Counted from the stretch's first letter, positions 24,820-34,306 are shown. The stretch: 42,776 nucleotides of DNA from JAGXQV01 sp964451375 (GCA_964451375.1 CAYVIN010000032.1:1-42776); one strand, 5' to 3'. A program made the numbers and translations. The notes: generated by a model not told the origin, from the letters alone.

Positions 24820-26499
24820 TCAGGCGACCAGCCCGAACATCCGTGGCAGCCACAGGGACAGCGACGGCACGTAAGTCACCAGCAGCAGGAAACCGATCAT
24901 TGCCAGCAGCCACGGCCATACCGCGATGGTCAGTTCGGTAATACCCATCTTGGTAATCCCCGATGCGACATAAAGATTCAACCCCACCGGCGGATGGCAC
25001 ATCCCGACTTCCATATTGACCACGATGAGGATACCTAGATGCACCGGGTCTATCCCCAGCTTCATGGCAATCGGGAACAGGATGGGGGCCATGATCAGCA
25101 CGATGGACGACGGCTCCATCACGTTACCGGCCAGCAGCAGTAGGACATTCACCACCAGCAGGAAGGTGATGACGCCAAGCCCTTTGTCGAGCATCCATTC
25201 GGCAAGGACTTGGGGAATTTGCTCGTTGGTCATGATGAACGAGAACAACACCGCATTAGTGATGATGTACAACAGCATCGCACTCATATTGGCCGAGGAC
25301 AGTAAAACTTTGGGAACTTCCGTGAGCTTCAGATCCTTGTAGACGAACACCGCCACGAAGAAGGCATACACCGCACTCATCGCCGCCGCTTCGGTAGGCG
25401 TAAAGATGCCGGCGTAAATACCGCCCATCACCACAATAATCAACATCAGCCCCCAGATACTGTCCCAATAGGAACGCCATACCGCCAGAGCTTCCCAGGC
25501 CAGTTCGAACTTGAAGGTGGGCGAGATGCCGGTATAACGCCCACAGATGCTGATAATCGCCAGCCAAACGCCGGAAAACGCCAGGAAGGAAGCCGCCAGC
25601 CCGGCAGTAGATTCCGGTAAGTAGCTAGACAACATCATGGTGAAAAACAACGGCATTCCAATGACGATAATGGCGATGTAGATGATGCGGGTCACCCATT
25701 TGCTATGGGTCGTCCAAGGCACCAGCACCAGCCAGAGCAAACCGCCGATAAAATAGGCGAAGCCTGCGTTGGTCAGGTAAAAGCTGAGGAATTTGCCGAT
25801 CAGGTAGGGGGGGAAAACCGAAAACGTCAACGCATAAAAAAACCCGAAAAACCCGGCAATTGTGGCTTGCCCGCCGCTCCGTCCATCAAACATGGCAACG
25901 CGGGGGTAACCTCTTTTCCAGGCGATATACCAAGTCACCCCCCCCAGCACCGTCGCCAGCAGTATCCCCGGCACAACCCCGGCCATGAACAGCGCCCCGA
26001 CGGAAGTATTGGTCGCAACCGAATACATCACCATCACGATGGAAGGTGGGATCAGAATACCCAACGCCCCGGAAGTGGTGATAACCCCGGCCCCAAAACG
26101 ACCGGGAAAACCAGCCTTGATCATGGCTGGCAGAAGAATCCCGCCAATCGCCACGACGGTCGCGGGGCTGGAGCCGGATACGGCGGCGAACAAGGCACAC
26201 GCCAACACGCCAGCCAGCCCTAGCCCACCGTGCCAGTGGCCCACCATGGCAGTGGCGAAACTGATCATGCGCCGCGCCACTCCGCCATGAGTCAGGAAAT
26301 TGCCGGCCAGGATGAAAAACGGAATCGCCATGATCTCGAACTTCTCGATCCCGGTGAAGAGCTTCAGCGCCACCGATTCCAGCGGCACCTGAGTCATGGT
26401 GAAAAGGAAAGTCAGGACGGTGAGACCGAGGGAAATTGAAATCGGCATCCCGGTAAGCATCAGGGCAATCAGCAGCCCGAATATGATTGCGGCGTTCAT
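24820..26499 (-). CDS. dctM: TRAP transporter large permease (DctM), oversized
   Basis: A 559-residue DctM-type permease of a tripartite ATP-independent periplasmic transporter, which uses a sodium gradient to import substrates delivered by DctP. Both ends match the family (MNAAIIFGLLIALMLTGMP; ...VGLNLYVASGITKMG). Typical members have about 430 residues. Here about 130 extra residues occupy the middle (about 190-330), with several hydrophobic segments (for example FLSFYLTNAGFAYFIGGLLW), so extra helices are predicted. The start overlaps the dctQ stop as ATGA. Confidence 0.92.
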   Translation of the reverse strand: MNAAIIFGLLIALMLTGMPISISLGLTVLTFLFTMTQVPLESVALKLFTGIEKFEIMAIPFFILAGNFLTHGGVARRMISFATAMVGHWHGGLGLAGVLACALFAAVSGSSPATVVAIGGILLPAMIKAGFPGRFGAGVITTSGALGILIPPSIVMVMYSVATNTSVGALFMAGVVPGILLATVLGGVTWYIAWKRGYPRVAMFDGRSGGQATIAGFFGFFYALTFSVFPPYLIGKFLSFYLTNAGFAYFIGGLLWLVLVPWTTHSKWVTRIIYIAIIVIGMPLFFTMMLSSYLPESTAGLAASFLAFSGVWLAIISICGRYTGISPTFKFELAWEALAVWRSYWDSIWGLMLIIVVMGGIYAGIFTPTEAAAMSAVYAFFVAVFVYKDLKLTEVPKVLLSSANMSAMLLYIITNAVLFSFIMTNEQIPQVLAEWMLDKGLGVITFLLVVNVLLLLAGNVMEPSSIVLIMAPILFPIAMKLGIDPVHLGILIVVNMEVGMCHPPVGLNLYVASGITKMGITELTIAVWPWLLAMIGFLLLVTYVPSLSLWLPRMFGLVA

Positions 26500-27188
26500 G
26501 ATTGGCCTCCCTTGCTTTCTTCCTCGTGTTTCACAGGTTGCGGATGCAGATCGTTCTGCATCCCGAACCAGTTGATGTCCTCGGTTTTCTTTTCAGGAGA
26601 GGGTTCTTCCTCGACACCCGCCACATGACTATGATCGTGATGCGGCAATTCCCCGGTTTTCACGAAAGCCCACGCCACCTGCAAAAAGCGGAAACACATC
26701 AACGAGGAACCGAGCGGTATCGCCAGATAAACCATCCAGGTCGGCCATTCCAGATCAGGCGTAGTCGGCCCTTCCGGGATATCGCCGGTGGGGATGCCCA
26801 AGGCGTTCAGCACTGCGTAGTGCATCCCGTTGCCCCACACAAAATGCCCGCCGAGAATCGCCACCACGCCGGTAAACAACGCGCCCGCCAGCAAACCAAA
26901 CAATACGAAGCGGGCGCGCCGCTTGTCCTTCATCCGGTTGATCAGCACGTCCACACCAACGTGAATACCGGTGCGCACCCCATAAGCCGCGCCAAATTTG
27001 GCCATCCATACAAACATGATGATGCACAGTTCCTGAGCCCAGGAAGTATGAATATCGACCAGATAGGGTTGGAGAATATCCACCCCCATCCCGTAGCGAT
27101 GTACCACGGCGAAAAAAATAATCAGGGTCGCGCCGCCGATCAGAAACGTGATCAACCATTCTTCCAGGTGATCGAGTATTTTCATCAT
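26496..27188 (-). CDS. dctQ: TRAP transporter small permease (DctQ) with long tail
   Basis: A 230-residue DctQ-type subunit with four predicted helices (about 14-36, 50-70, 92-115 and 150-172). It forms the membrane complex with DctM. The signature WMAKFGAAYGVRTGIHVGVDVL is present. About 55 residues after the last helix are unusual, with a His/Asp patch (HHDHSH) followed by an acidic and Lys-rich tail. Such a tail could bind metal or regulate assembly, but that is inference. The gene is coupled to dctM by ATGA and lies 59 bases after dctP. Confidence 0.9.
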   Translation of the reverse strand: MMKILDHLEEWLITFLIGGATLIIFFAVVHRYGMGVDILQPYLVDIHTSWAQELCIIMFVWMAKFGAAYGVRTGIHVGVDVLINRMKDKRRARFVLFGLLAGALFTGVVAILGGHFVWGNGMHYAVLNALGIPTGDIPEGPTTPDLEWPTWMVYLAIPLGSSLMCFRFLQVAWAFVKTGELPHHDHSHVAGVEEEPSPEKKTEDINWFGMQNDLHPQPVKHEEESKGGQS

Positions 27189-27247
27189 TATGTTTGCTCC
27201 TGGTAATGGGCGAGGGCGAGGTTACCCCCATCCCTTCACCCATTTTT

Positions 27248-28252
27248 TTACAATTTGCTGGGATCGAAACCGGTTTCCTTGTAGATCTGCTTGATCAGAT
27301 CCGCGCCAATACGCGCTTCCATCTTCTGGTGCACCGGCACCAGGGCTTTTTTGAGCGCCAGACGCTCTTCCTTGGTCGGCGCGTAAACCAGGGTTTTACC
27401 ACTCTTGCGAATCAGGACGAGATCGTTGTCGTTTTCTTCCTTGGCGATTTTGTTGGCAAACACGGTTGCTTCCTGCATGGCTTCGTCCAACGCCTTACGT
27501 ATATCGGCGGGCAAACCATCCCAGAATTTCTTGTTGACCAGCACGGCGTAACCCAGATAACCGTGTTCGGTAACCGTCATGTGCGACTGCACTTCGTGCA
27601 TTTTCTGGGTATACATGTTGGACGGCGGATTCTCGGTACCATCCACCACCCCGGTATCCAACGCCTGATACACCTCGGAGAACGCCATCACCTGCGGCAA
27701 AGCGCCGAGCGCGCGGATTTCTTCTTCCAGCACCTTGGACGACTGGATACGCATCTTCAGTCCCCGGAAATCCGCCGGTGAATGGAGCGGCTTCTTCGCG
27801 GAAAACGACTTGAAGCCGTTGTCCCAGAACGCCAAGCCATAAATCCCCTTGGATTCCAGGCGTTTGAGCATCCCCTGGCCAATGGGGCCTTGGGTAACTT
27901 TGTGCAACTCTTCGTAGTTGTCGAAAATGTAGGGCAAATCGAAGGCTTCAAATTCTTTCGCACCCAGCGGCCCGAATTTCGCCAGCGACGGCGCAAGCAT
28001 TTGTACCGCCCCCAGTTGCAAAGCCTCCATCTCTTCCTTGTCCTTGTAGAGCTGGCTATTGGGATAAACCTCGACCTTTACTTTGCCTTTGGTTTTTTCC
28101 TCGGCGATTTTCTTGAAATAATCGGCAGCCTTGCCCTTAGGCGTATTGACCGCCACCACGTGGCTGAATTTGATGACGATTTCACCCGCCGCCAGCGCCG
28201 CGCCGGACATGCTCAGTCCCAGCGCCAGTATCATCAGTTTGCTCAGTTTCAT
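27248..28252 (-). CDS. dctP: TRAP transporter substrate-binding protein (DctP)
   Basis: A 334-residue periplasmic solute-binding protein. Its signal peptide ends near residue 21 (GAALA). The substrate-pocket arginine region is DFRGLKMRIQSSKV, and the hinge motif is DGTENPPSNMYTQK. The close match to DctP suggests C4-dicarboxylates such as succinate, fumarate or malate. The frame extends to 28462. The ATG at 28252 has GGAGG five bases upstream and begins a clean signal peptide, so it is the start. It heads the dctPQM(-AEC) operon and is divergent from the sensor kinase gene. Confidence 0.95.
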   Translation of the reverse strand: MKLSKLMILALGLSMSGAALAAGEIVIKFSHVVAVNTPKGKAADYFKKIAEEKTKGKVKVEVYPNSQLYKDKEEMEALQLGAVQMLAPSLAKFGPLGAKEFEAFDLPYIFDNYEELHKVTQGPIGQGMLKRLESKGIYGLAFWDNGFKSFSAKKPLHSPADFRGLKMRIQSSKVLEEEIRALGALPQVMAFSEVYQALDTGVVDGTENPPSNMYTQKMHEVQSHMTVTEHGYLGYAVLVNKKFWDGLPADIRKALDEAMQEATVFANKIAKEENDNDLVLIRKSGKTLVYAPTKEERLALKKALVPVHQKMEARIGADLIKQIYKETGFDPSKL

Positions 28253-28341
28253 ATCGCCTCCATTTAGTATTAGGAAAAGTGATCCAGGAATTTGCCTCGC
28301 TACCTGGTAGACGGAATATAGGGCCACACAAGCGAAAAAAA

Positions 28342-28361
28342 TATTGTGGGAAACCACAATA
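28342..28361. promoter_or_regulatory. Dyad between dctP and the sensor kinase gene
   Basis: TATTGTGG-N4-CCACAATA is an 8+8 perfect dyad with a GAAA centre. It lies 36 bases upstream of the kinase start and 89 bases upstream of dctP. A site for the response regulator at 30691-31308 is the natural guess. It could also form an RNA hairpin in the leader of either gene. Confidence 0.55.
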
Positions 28362-28397
28362 CCGCCGCGCTGAAGATCATCGGGTATCATCCTGTCC

Positions 28398-30689
28398 ATG
28401 CGTTCCCCGGATAACTCCCCCACTCCCGGCAAACCGGCCCGCTTCTGGGCGATGCCCAACATTTCCGTCGGTCTTTTTATCCTGGCGGTGGTTGCATTCC
28501 TGTTTTACAACCATCATCAGGAAAGCGATCAGCGCCGTATGAACCTGATCGAAGACGTGTTGTGGCAGGAACAAAGCATTCACCAGCACCTTGAGAACAC
28601 CCAGGAAAGCCTGTCCATCCTGGCTGCTGAGATGATCCGGCAAAATCCCACCGCGCCGCGTTTTCAGAACCGCGCTGCGCTGCTGCTCAACATTTACCCG
28701 GAAATCCTCGACATTTATTGGGTGGATGCAGCCCGTCAGGTGCAATGGTTTACCCGCGAGGAACAGGACGGCCCCACCCCTCCCCCACCCGACGAGGAAA
28801 CCCTGCGCCGGGCGCGTCAGATGGATCGAGTGGTATTCAGCATGGTGCGCGGAACCAGTCCCAGCGACGCCTGGTTTGAAATACATGCGCCAATGACGAG
28901 GAATCATGTCTTCCAGGGTGCGCTGATCGCCCGCATTTCGCTGGCCCGCATCCTGAAGAACCTGGTGCCCTGGTGGTATGCCCAGCGTTATCAATTGAGC
29001 GTGGTCGATGGTGATGGCAGGGTATGGGCGGCCAAACCCGAAATCACCCCGAACAAGCAGGCACTATCCTATGAACTCAGCTTCGACCCACCGGGTTATG
29101 GTCTCATGCTGCGCGCCACCGCCTATGGACAAATGCCAGACCGCACCCCCCGGCTGTTGGAAATCGTCATCCTCGGCTTGTCGTTGCTGGTCATTTGGAG
29201 CCTGTGGGCGCTACGCAAACACATTCGCCACATCGAAGCCGCCGAACAGGCTCTGCGCGGGGAATATGCCTTCCGCACTGCCATGGAAAACTCGATGGCG
29301 ACGGGGATGCGTGCGGTGGACATGGAAGGACGCATCATTTATGTCAATCCGGCTTTTTGCCGCATGGTGGGATTGAACGAGAAAGAACTGGTCGGGCGTC
29401 TGCCGCCCATGCCCTATTGGCCGGATGAACGGGATCATCCGGGCGCAGTGTTTAACGCCATGCTGCATGGCGAAGCTCCGCCGGAAGGCTCGGAACGCCC
29501 CTTGCGCAAACAGAACGGTGAGGTAATTGATGTTCTGATCCAGTCTGCCCCGCTTATTGACGCCCAAGGCCGGCAAAAAGGCTGGATGTCGTCCATCGCC
29601 GATATCACCGAACGCAAACGCACCCAGGAGGAACTGGCGGCGGCCCATGAACGGTTCGCAACGGTGATGGAGGAAATCAACGCCGCCATCGTCGTGACCG
29701 ACGCTTTAACCCATGCGCTCCTGTATGCCAACAGCAATTTCCGGCGTTATTTCGCCCCGGCTTCTGACGCAGAGGAATTCTGCCTGCTTGCCCCGCATTA
29801 CTGGCAGGAGGTCGCAGCGTATTCACCTCATCTCCCCGCCGACGTTTTCGACACGGAGATTCAGTTCAACGACCACTGGTTTCAGGTACGCGGGCGCATC
29901 TTCAAGTGGGTGGACGGGCGCACCGCACACATGGAAGTCGCAACCGACATTACGGAACGCAAACAGGCTGACGAATTATTCCGCAAGCAGGAAGAAAAAA
30001 TCCAGCTCACTGCGCGCTTGGTCACCATGGGGGAAATGGCCTCATCGCTAGCCCACGAATTGAATCAACCGCTGACCGCGATTGCCAGTTATGCCAGCGG
30101 CACTCTGAACCGCCTGCGCAACGCCGAAAACAATGCCGATCTCATACCTGCCATCGAAGCCATCATCATCCAGGCCCAGCGCGCCGGGAAGATCATCAAA
30201 AACACCCGCGAATTCATCAAAAAAAGTGAGCCGCGCAAGGCCACCGCGCCGCTCGCTGCGATACTCGAAGAGTCGGTGGGCTTTGCCGAAATCGAGGCCA
30301 AACGCCATGCCGTGGAAATCCATCTGGAATTGGAAGAAAATCTTCCGCTCGTCAATGTGGATCGCATCATGATCGAACAAGTGCTGCTCAACCTGATGCG
30401 TAACGGCATCGAGGCCATCCACGGCGAACAGGATGGTCATCTGACGTTAAGCGCGACACGCAACGGCGACGGCTGGGTGAAAGTTTGTGTCGAAGACAAC
30501 GGCGAAGGAATCACGGAAGAGATACTCCAGCAACTTTACACGCCGTTCTTCAGCACAAAACCCGACGGGATGGGTATGGGCTTGAATATCTGCCGCTCCA
30601 TCATCGAATTCCATCAAGGACGCCTGTGGCGCGAACCCAGCACACTGGGCGGCGCACGGTTTTGCTTCACCCTGGCCGAGGAACCCTGA
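28398..30689 (+). CDS. dctS: Sensor histidine kinase, DctS-like
   Basis: A 763-residue membrane kinase. Helix 1 (about 18-38) and helix 2 (about 251-270) enclose a periplasmic sensor of about 210 residues. Two PAS domains follow (about 287-405 and 415-515). The HisKA domain has the phospho-acceptor His553 in SSLAHELNQPLTAIA. The ATPase domain has the N box (NLMRNGIEAI) and G boxes (DNGEGI, GMGMGLNICRSI). It resembles Rhodobacter DctS-type kinases, which detect C4-dicarboxylates and control TRAP operons. It is divergent from dctP, and the regulator gene begins one base after its stop. The ribosome-binding site is weak. Confidence 0.9.
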   Translation: MRSPDNSPTPGKPARFWAMPNISVGLFILAVVAFLFYNHHQESDQRRMNLIEDVLWQEQSIHQHLENTQESLSILAAEMIRQNPTAPRFQNRAALLLNIYPEILDIYWVDAARQVQWFTREEQDGPTPPPPDEETLRRARQMDRVVFSMVRGTSPSDAWFEIHAPMTRNHVFQGALIARISLARILKNLVPWWYAQRYQLSVVDGDGRVWAAKPEITPNKQALSYELSFDPPGYGLMLRATAYGQMPDRTPRLLEIVILGLSLLVIWSLWALRKHIRHIEAAEQALRGEYAFRTAMENSMATGMRAVDMEGRIIYVNPAFCRMVGLNEKELVGRLPPMPYWPDERDHPGAVFNAMLHGEAPPEGSERPLRKQNGEVIDVLIQSAPLIDAQGRQKGWMSSIADITERKRTQEELAAAHERFATVMEEINAAIVVTDALTHALLYANSNFRRYFAPASDAEEFCLLAPHYWQEVAAYSPHLPADVFDTEIQFNDHWFQVRGRIFKWVDGRTAHMEVATDITERKQADELFRKQEEKIQLTARLVTMGEMASSLAHELNQPLTAIASYASGTLNRLRNAENNADLIPAIEAIIIQAQRAGKIIKNTREFIKKSEPRKATAPLAAILEESVGFAEIEAKRHAVEIHLELEENLPLVNVDRIMIEQVLLNLMRNGIEAIHGEQDGHLTLSATRNGDGWVKVCVEDNGEGITEEILQQLYTPFFSTKPDGMGMGLNICRSIIEFHQGRLWREPSTLGGARFCFTLAEEP

Positions 30690-30690
30690 A

Positions 30691-31308
30691 ATGACCAACA
30701 AGGTCTTCGTCGTCGATGATGAGGAAGCGATCCGCGACGGACTGAAATGGCTTCTCGAATCATATGGATACAGTGTGGAAACACACCCATCCGGGGAAAG
30801 TTTCCTGGGGTCATGCCAACCCGGCATCAGCGGCTGCCTGATCCTCGACGTGCGGATGCCCGGCATGAGCGGGCTGGAGTTATTCGACCACCTCAAAGCG
30901 CGCGACTGCACCCTGCCGGTGATTTTTCTCACCGGCCACGGCGACATTGCGATGGCCGTGGAAGCGATGCACAAGGGCGCTGCGGACTTTATCGAGAAAC
31001 CCGCCGGGGACAGTCAATTGGTGGAAAAGGTCGCCCTGTGCCTGAAAAAAGAGGCGGAACGAGTGCAACGCAGCGCTTCTTCAGAAACCATCCGCGTCCG
31101 CCTTGCCTCGCTCACCAGCCGTGAGTTGGAAGTCATGCAACTCATCCTGGCAAGCCGACTTAACAAAAACATCGCCGATCAACTCAACATCAGCATACGC
31201 ACCGTAGAAGTCCACCGCGCCCGCATATTGGAAAAAATGGGCGTCAGTTCGGCTGTGGAATTGGCGCGGATTCTGGTCGCGTACAACCCGGCCAACCCAC
31301 AGAGTTAG
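30691..31308 (+). CDS. dctR: Response regulator, FixJ/DctR-type
   Basis: A 205-residue two-domain regulator. The receiver domain (about 1-120) has the acidic pair DD at 9-10, the acceptor Asp53 (ILDVRMPGMSG) and the switch Lys in FIEKPAG. The C-terminal LuxR-type helix-turn-helix is at about 140-200 (LTSRELEVMQLILASRLNKN; IRTVEVHRARILEKMG). The one-base gap from the kinase gene makes them a pair. It probably activates the divergent dctPQM operon. The dyad at 28342-28361 is a candidate site. Confidence 0.92.
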   Translation: MTNKVFVVDDEEAIRDGLKWLLESYGYSVETHPSGESFLGSCQPGISGCLILDVRMPGMSGLELFDHLKARDCTLPVIFLTGHGDIAMAVEAMHKGAADFIEKPAGDSQLVEKVALCLKKEAERVQRSASSETIRVRLASLTSRELEVMQLILASRLNKNIADQLNISIRTVEVHRARILEKMGVSSAVELARILVAYNPANPQS

Positions 31309-31357
31309 GGGATAAATCAAACCGTCCGGCAGTGTATTTGAGGATTTTCAACACCAC

Positions 31358-31384
31358 AAAAAAAGACCCCGGCAAGCGCCGGGG
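31358..31384 (-). terminator. Rho-independent terminator (minus strand)
   Basis: Stem CCCCGGC/GCCGGGG (31367-31373 with 31378-31384) with a 4-base loop. On the minus strand it is followed by a T-rich tract (complement of 31358-31364). It serves transcripts reading leftward from tilS, but it lies about 390 bases beyond the tilS stop. Confidence 0.85.
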
Positions 31385-31776
31385 AAAGGGGAGGAAACTG
31401 TGCTATCGCGTCACGATTCTTCATGGCGCAACTTAAATCATAAATACCGGAACGTCTTTCAGCTTGTGCAGAACCGGAATCCGCAAAACAAAATAACACC
31501 TCGTACACGTTTTCTTTGCAAATTCCATCACACAATCAATTGGATATCCCATCAGCGCTACCTACTGCGGATATCATCACCGCCCTACTGTTTGATTTGC
31601 AAGCGGAATTTAGAATTCCGCCCATTCCATATCGGCAATTAAACCGCTCTGTTTGCAGCAAGAGGCCGAACCTTAAATTCAACCCCGATTTTGGAAGGCA
31701 TCGAACCGTCAATCAATCCCACGCCATTTTCGAGACCACACATCGAACACGTCTTGTATAAGACAGCTTATAGAAG
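31385..31776. other. Non-coding stretch between the dctR terminator region and tilS
   Basis: About 390 bases with no credible gene. The ORFs that cross it lack ribosome-binding sites and domain features. It is visibly AT-richer than the flanking genes. It holds one perfect hairpin (31603-31621) and ends, on the minus strand, at the terminator 31358-31384. It may be the long 3' end of the accA-tilS message or contain a small RNA. I see no promoter that proves either. Confidence 0.5.
31603..31621. repeat. Perfect inverted repeat in the non-coding stretch
   Basis: GCGGAATT-TAG-AATTCCGC has 8-bp arms and a 3-base centre. No T-tract follows on either strand, so it is not a terminator. It could be an RNA hairpin or a protein-binding site. 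Confidence 0.7.
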
Positions 31777-33105
31777 CTACAAAAAAATTGCAAGCACCCC
31801 ATCCTCGTCGGGCATTGCCTGAAACGCGCAATCAACGCCGATCCTCTGCCCCCAGACCAGCCACCCTCCGCAATACAGCAGCGGAAGCCCAGATCGCTCC
31901 CACGGCGGAACCCCAGCTTCCTGAAGGAGATTTTTGAGACTCCGCGCGGGACGGCGGCAATCCGGGCGCAGGGTATCCTTACCTGACCGGGAACGCACTT
32001 CGCACCTGCCTTCCTTGAGCTTAGCCAAACTGATTCCGTGCCCTCGGCAGTATTCAAAACGCAGCGTTCCGCCCGGCAGCACCAACTTTTCCTGAAAATT
32101 CCAGTCCATCCGATAATTTGGAATTTTCTCGACGACCAGCGGCAAAACATACAGTCGATCCCGATAGCGGCGAATTTCGTGGGTACCAATAGACACCCTA
32201 AGCTGCGCATCGTGGCCCGCCTGGGTCACTTGACGCAATACTTCATCAAGGCGTACCGCTGAAGGCATGGGTAAGCCCAACTCGTCGAGATGCCAGCGCA
32301 ACAGATTCTTGGCGCGCATCGCAGACAGTTTCCGCAACGGCGCTATCATCAAATAACCTTCGCGAAATACGGAAGCCGCATCATCACACGCCAATTCATC
32401 AAGCAGGGCGGTTGCCTCCGCTGCATGGCGAGAGACCCGTAGCAACGCCGTGCGATATCCGGGAAAACGTTCTCCCAATTTCGGCAACACCCGATGACGG
32501 AGAAAGTTGCGATCATATTTCGCATCCAGATTGCTTTCATCCTCCATCCACTCAAGCTCCCGATGACGGGCGTACCCCAAGATTTCGTTGCGGGTGATTT
32601 CCAGCAGAGGACGTAACATAGCCATCTGTCCGTCACCAACACGCCTCTCCGGCATCGCGCTCAGTCCTTTTACCCCCGCACCGCGCAATAGCTGCAACAT
32701 GACTGTTTCTGCCTGATCGTCAAGATGATGCGCAAGCACCATGAAATCCGTTGCCTGCTGTGAAAATACTCGATAACGGGCGGTACGCGCCGAAGCTTCA
32801 AGGCTTTCCCCGGAACAGCGGTCGAGAGTTACGGAAACTTCGGAAAAAGGGATTTCCTGTTTTTCGCACAAGTTGGCGCAAAAGCGCCCCCAAACGGGCG
32901 CATGAACGCTGATGCCATGATTGACGTACAAAGCCGAGAGGTGGTACTTCAGGGGGATGCGCAGTTTCGCGAGGATGTCGAAAAGCACAACGGAATCGGC
33001 GCCGCCGCTCAAAGCCAGCATCAGATGCCGGCCCTGCAATTGATAAGATGCCAGTCGAGCGGCGACGAATTCGACGAGTTCGTCAGGCTTCCTTGTACTT
33101 GCCAT
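31777..33105 (-). CDS. tilS: tRNA(Ile)-lysidine synthetase
   Basis: A 442-residue enzyme that converts C34 of tRNA-Ile(CAU) to lysidine, so that AUA is read as isoleucine. The N-terminal ATP-pyrophosphatase P-loop is LSGGADS (about 32-38), and HHLDDQAETVMLQLLRG is the substrate motif. The C-terminal domain is complete (...GDGVLAIFL region). The length fits the family. The start overlaps the accA stop by 23 bases, an arrangement that is common in beta- and gammaproteobacteria. It is essential in most bacteria. Confidence 0.95.
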   Translation of the reverse strand: MASTRKPDELVEFVAARLASYQLQGRHLMLALSGGADSVVLFDILAKLRIPLKYHLSALYVNHGISVHAPVWGRFCANLCEKQEIPFSEVSVTLDRCSGESLEASARTARYRVFSQQATDFMVLAHHLDDQAETVMLQLLRGAGVKGLSAMPERRVGDGQMAMLRPLLEITRNEILGYARHRELEWMEDESNLDAKYDRNFLRHRVLPKLGERFPGYRTALLRVSRHAAEATALLDELACDDAASVFREGYLMIAPLRKLSAMRAKNLLRWHLDELGLPMPSAVRLDEVLRQVTQAGHDAQLRVSIGTHEIRRYRDRLYVLPLVVEKIPNYRMDWNFQEKLVLPGGTLRFEYCRGHGISLAKLKEGRCEVRSRSGKDTLRPDCRRPARSLKNLLQEAGVPPWERSGLPLLYCGGWLVWGQRIGVDCAFQAMPDEDGVLAIFL

Positions 33106-34042
33106 ACGCCATCAGGCGTTCAAAACGCAACTTCAGCAATTCATCGAGGGATTTTTCCTGCACTTGACGCAGGCTTTCCTGGAGGGCCTTCTTGAGGTTC
33201 TGCATGACGACATTGGGATCACGGTGTGCGCCGCCCAATGGTTCAGCGATGATTTTGTCAACCAATCCCAGTGTTTTCAGGCGATTGGCGGTAATCCCCA
33301 AAGTTTCCGCCGCTTCCGGAGCCTTTTCAGCGCTTTTCCAGAGAATCGACGCGCAGCCTTCCGGCGAAATGACCGAATAGCTGGAATACTGGAGCATCAA
33401 CGTCACATCACCAACCCCAATCGCCAATGCCCCGCCGGAGCCACCCTCACCAATCACCGTGCATATGATAGGTACGCGCAGATCAGCCATGACGTAGAGA
33501 TTACGGGCAATTGCTTCCGATTGACCGCGTTCTTCGGCGCCGATACCAGGATATGCCCCCGGCGTATCGATAAAGGTCATGATCGGAATGCCGAACTTCT
33601 CTGCCTGACGCATTAGACGCAGCGCTTTGCGGTAACCCTCCGGACGCGGCATTCCAAAGTTTCGGTAGATTTTTTCCTTGGTATCACGCCCTTTTTGATG
33701 GCCGATCACCATTACGGACTGTCCGTTGAAGCGCGCCAGCCCCGCAACTATCGCCGGATCATCGGAAAAAGCCCGATCCCCGTGTAGTTCTTCAAAGTCA
33801 GTAAAAATGTTCTGGAGATAATCAAGTGTGTAAGGTCGTTGCGCGTGACGCGCGACCTGTGAAATTTGCCAGGAACTCAGCTTCGCGTAGATATCCTTGG
33901 TCAAAACCTGACTTTTCTTTTGTAACCTACCGATTTCCTCAGAAATATCCAGCGCGGAGTCATCCTGAACGTAACGCAACTCTTCTATCTTGGCTTCCAA
34001 CTCTGCAATCGGTTGTTCAAAATCAAGAAAGGTTGTTTTCAT
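33083..34042 (-). CDS. accA: Acetyl-CoA carboxylase carboxyltransferase alpha subunit
   Basis: A 319-residue AccA, which with AccD transfers the carboxyl group from biotin to acetyl-CoA to make malonyl-CoA for fatty-acid synthesis. The family start (FLDFEQPIAELEAKIEELR), the oxyanion region (TFIDTPGAYPGIGAEERGQS) and GEGGSGGALAIG are all intact, and the length equals that of E. coli AccA. It is followed by tilS on the same strand with a 23-base overlap. The upstream 178 bases to tRNA-Pro contain only the tRNA terminator. Confidence 0.97.
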   Translation of the reverse strand: MKTTFLDFEQPIAELEAKIEELRYVQDDSALDISEEIGRLQKKSQVLTKDIYAKLSSWQISQVARHAQRPYTLDYLQNIFTDFEELHGDRAFSDDPAIVAGLARFNGQSVMVIGHQKGRDTKEKIYRNFGMPRPEGYRKALRLMRQAEKFGIPIMTFIDTPGAYPGIGAEERGQSEAIARNLYVMADLRVPIICTVIGEGGSGGALAIGVGDVTLMLQYSSYSVISPEGCASILWKSAEKAPEAAETLGITANRLKTLGLVDKIIAEPLGGAHRDPNVVMQNLKKALQESLRQVQEKSLDELLKLRFERLMAYGKYKEA

Positions 34043-34170
34043 ATGTGAGTCCGGTCATCAACAACGATAGGGGCAAATCTTACCATGAATAACGCAAGTC
34101 GCCAGCCGCACAAAATAGCGACTTTAAAACAAAGTGTTATGACAACTTCACCAGCCTGAAAACGCCCATG

Positions 34171-34199
34171 AAAAAAGCCGCAACAAAGCGGCTTCTTTC
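34171..34199 (-). terminator. Terminator after tRNA-Pro
   Basis: Stem AAGCCGC/GCGGCTT with a 6-base loop, followed on the minus strand by six T (complement of 34171-34176). It ends transcripts from the tRNA-Pro gene about 20 bases after the CCA end. Confidence 0.85.
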
Positions 34200-34220
34200 A
34201 TATCGACGTTACACCTAAAC

Positions 34221-34297
<77 letters not shown>

Positions 34298-34306
34298 AAA
34301 AAACGA

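Noticed and set aside
28253..28397. Sigma-54 promoter for dctP
   Set aside because: No GG-N10-GC pair with the right flanks was found on the minus strand, and the regulator is of the FixJ type without a sigma-54 interaction domain.
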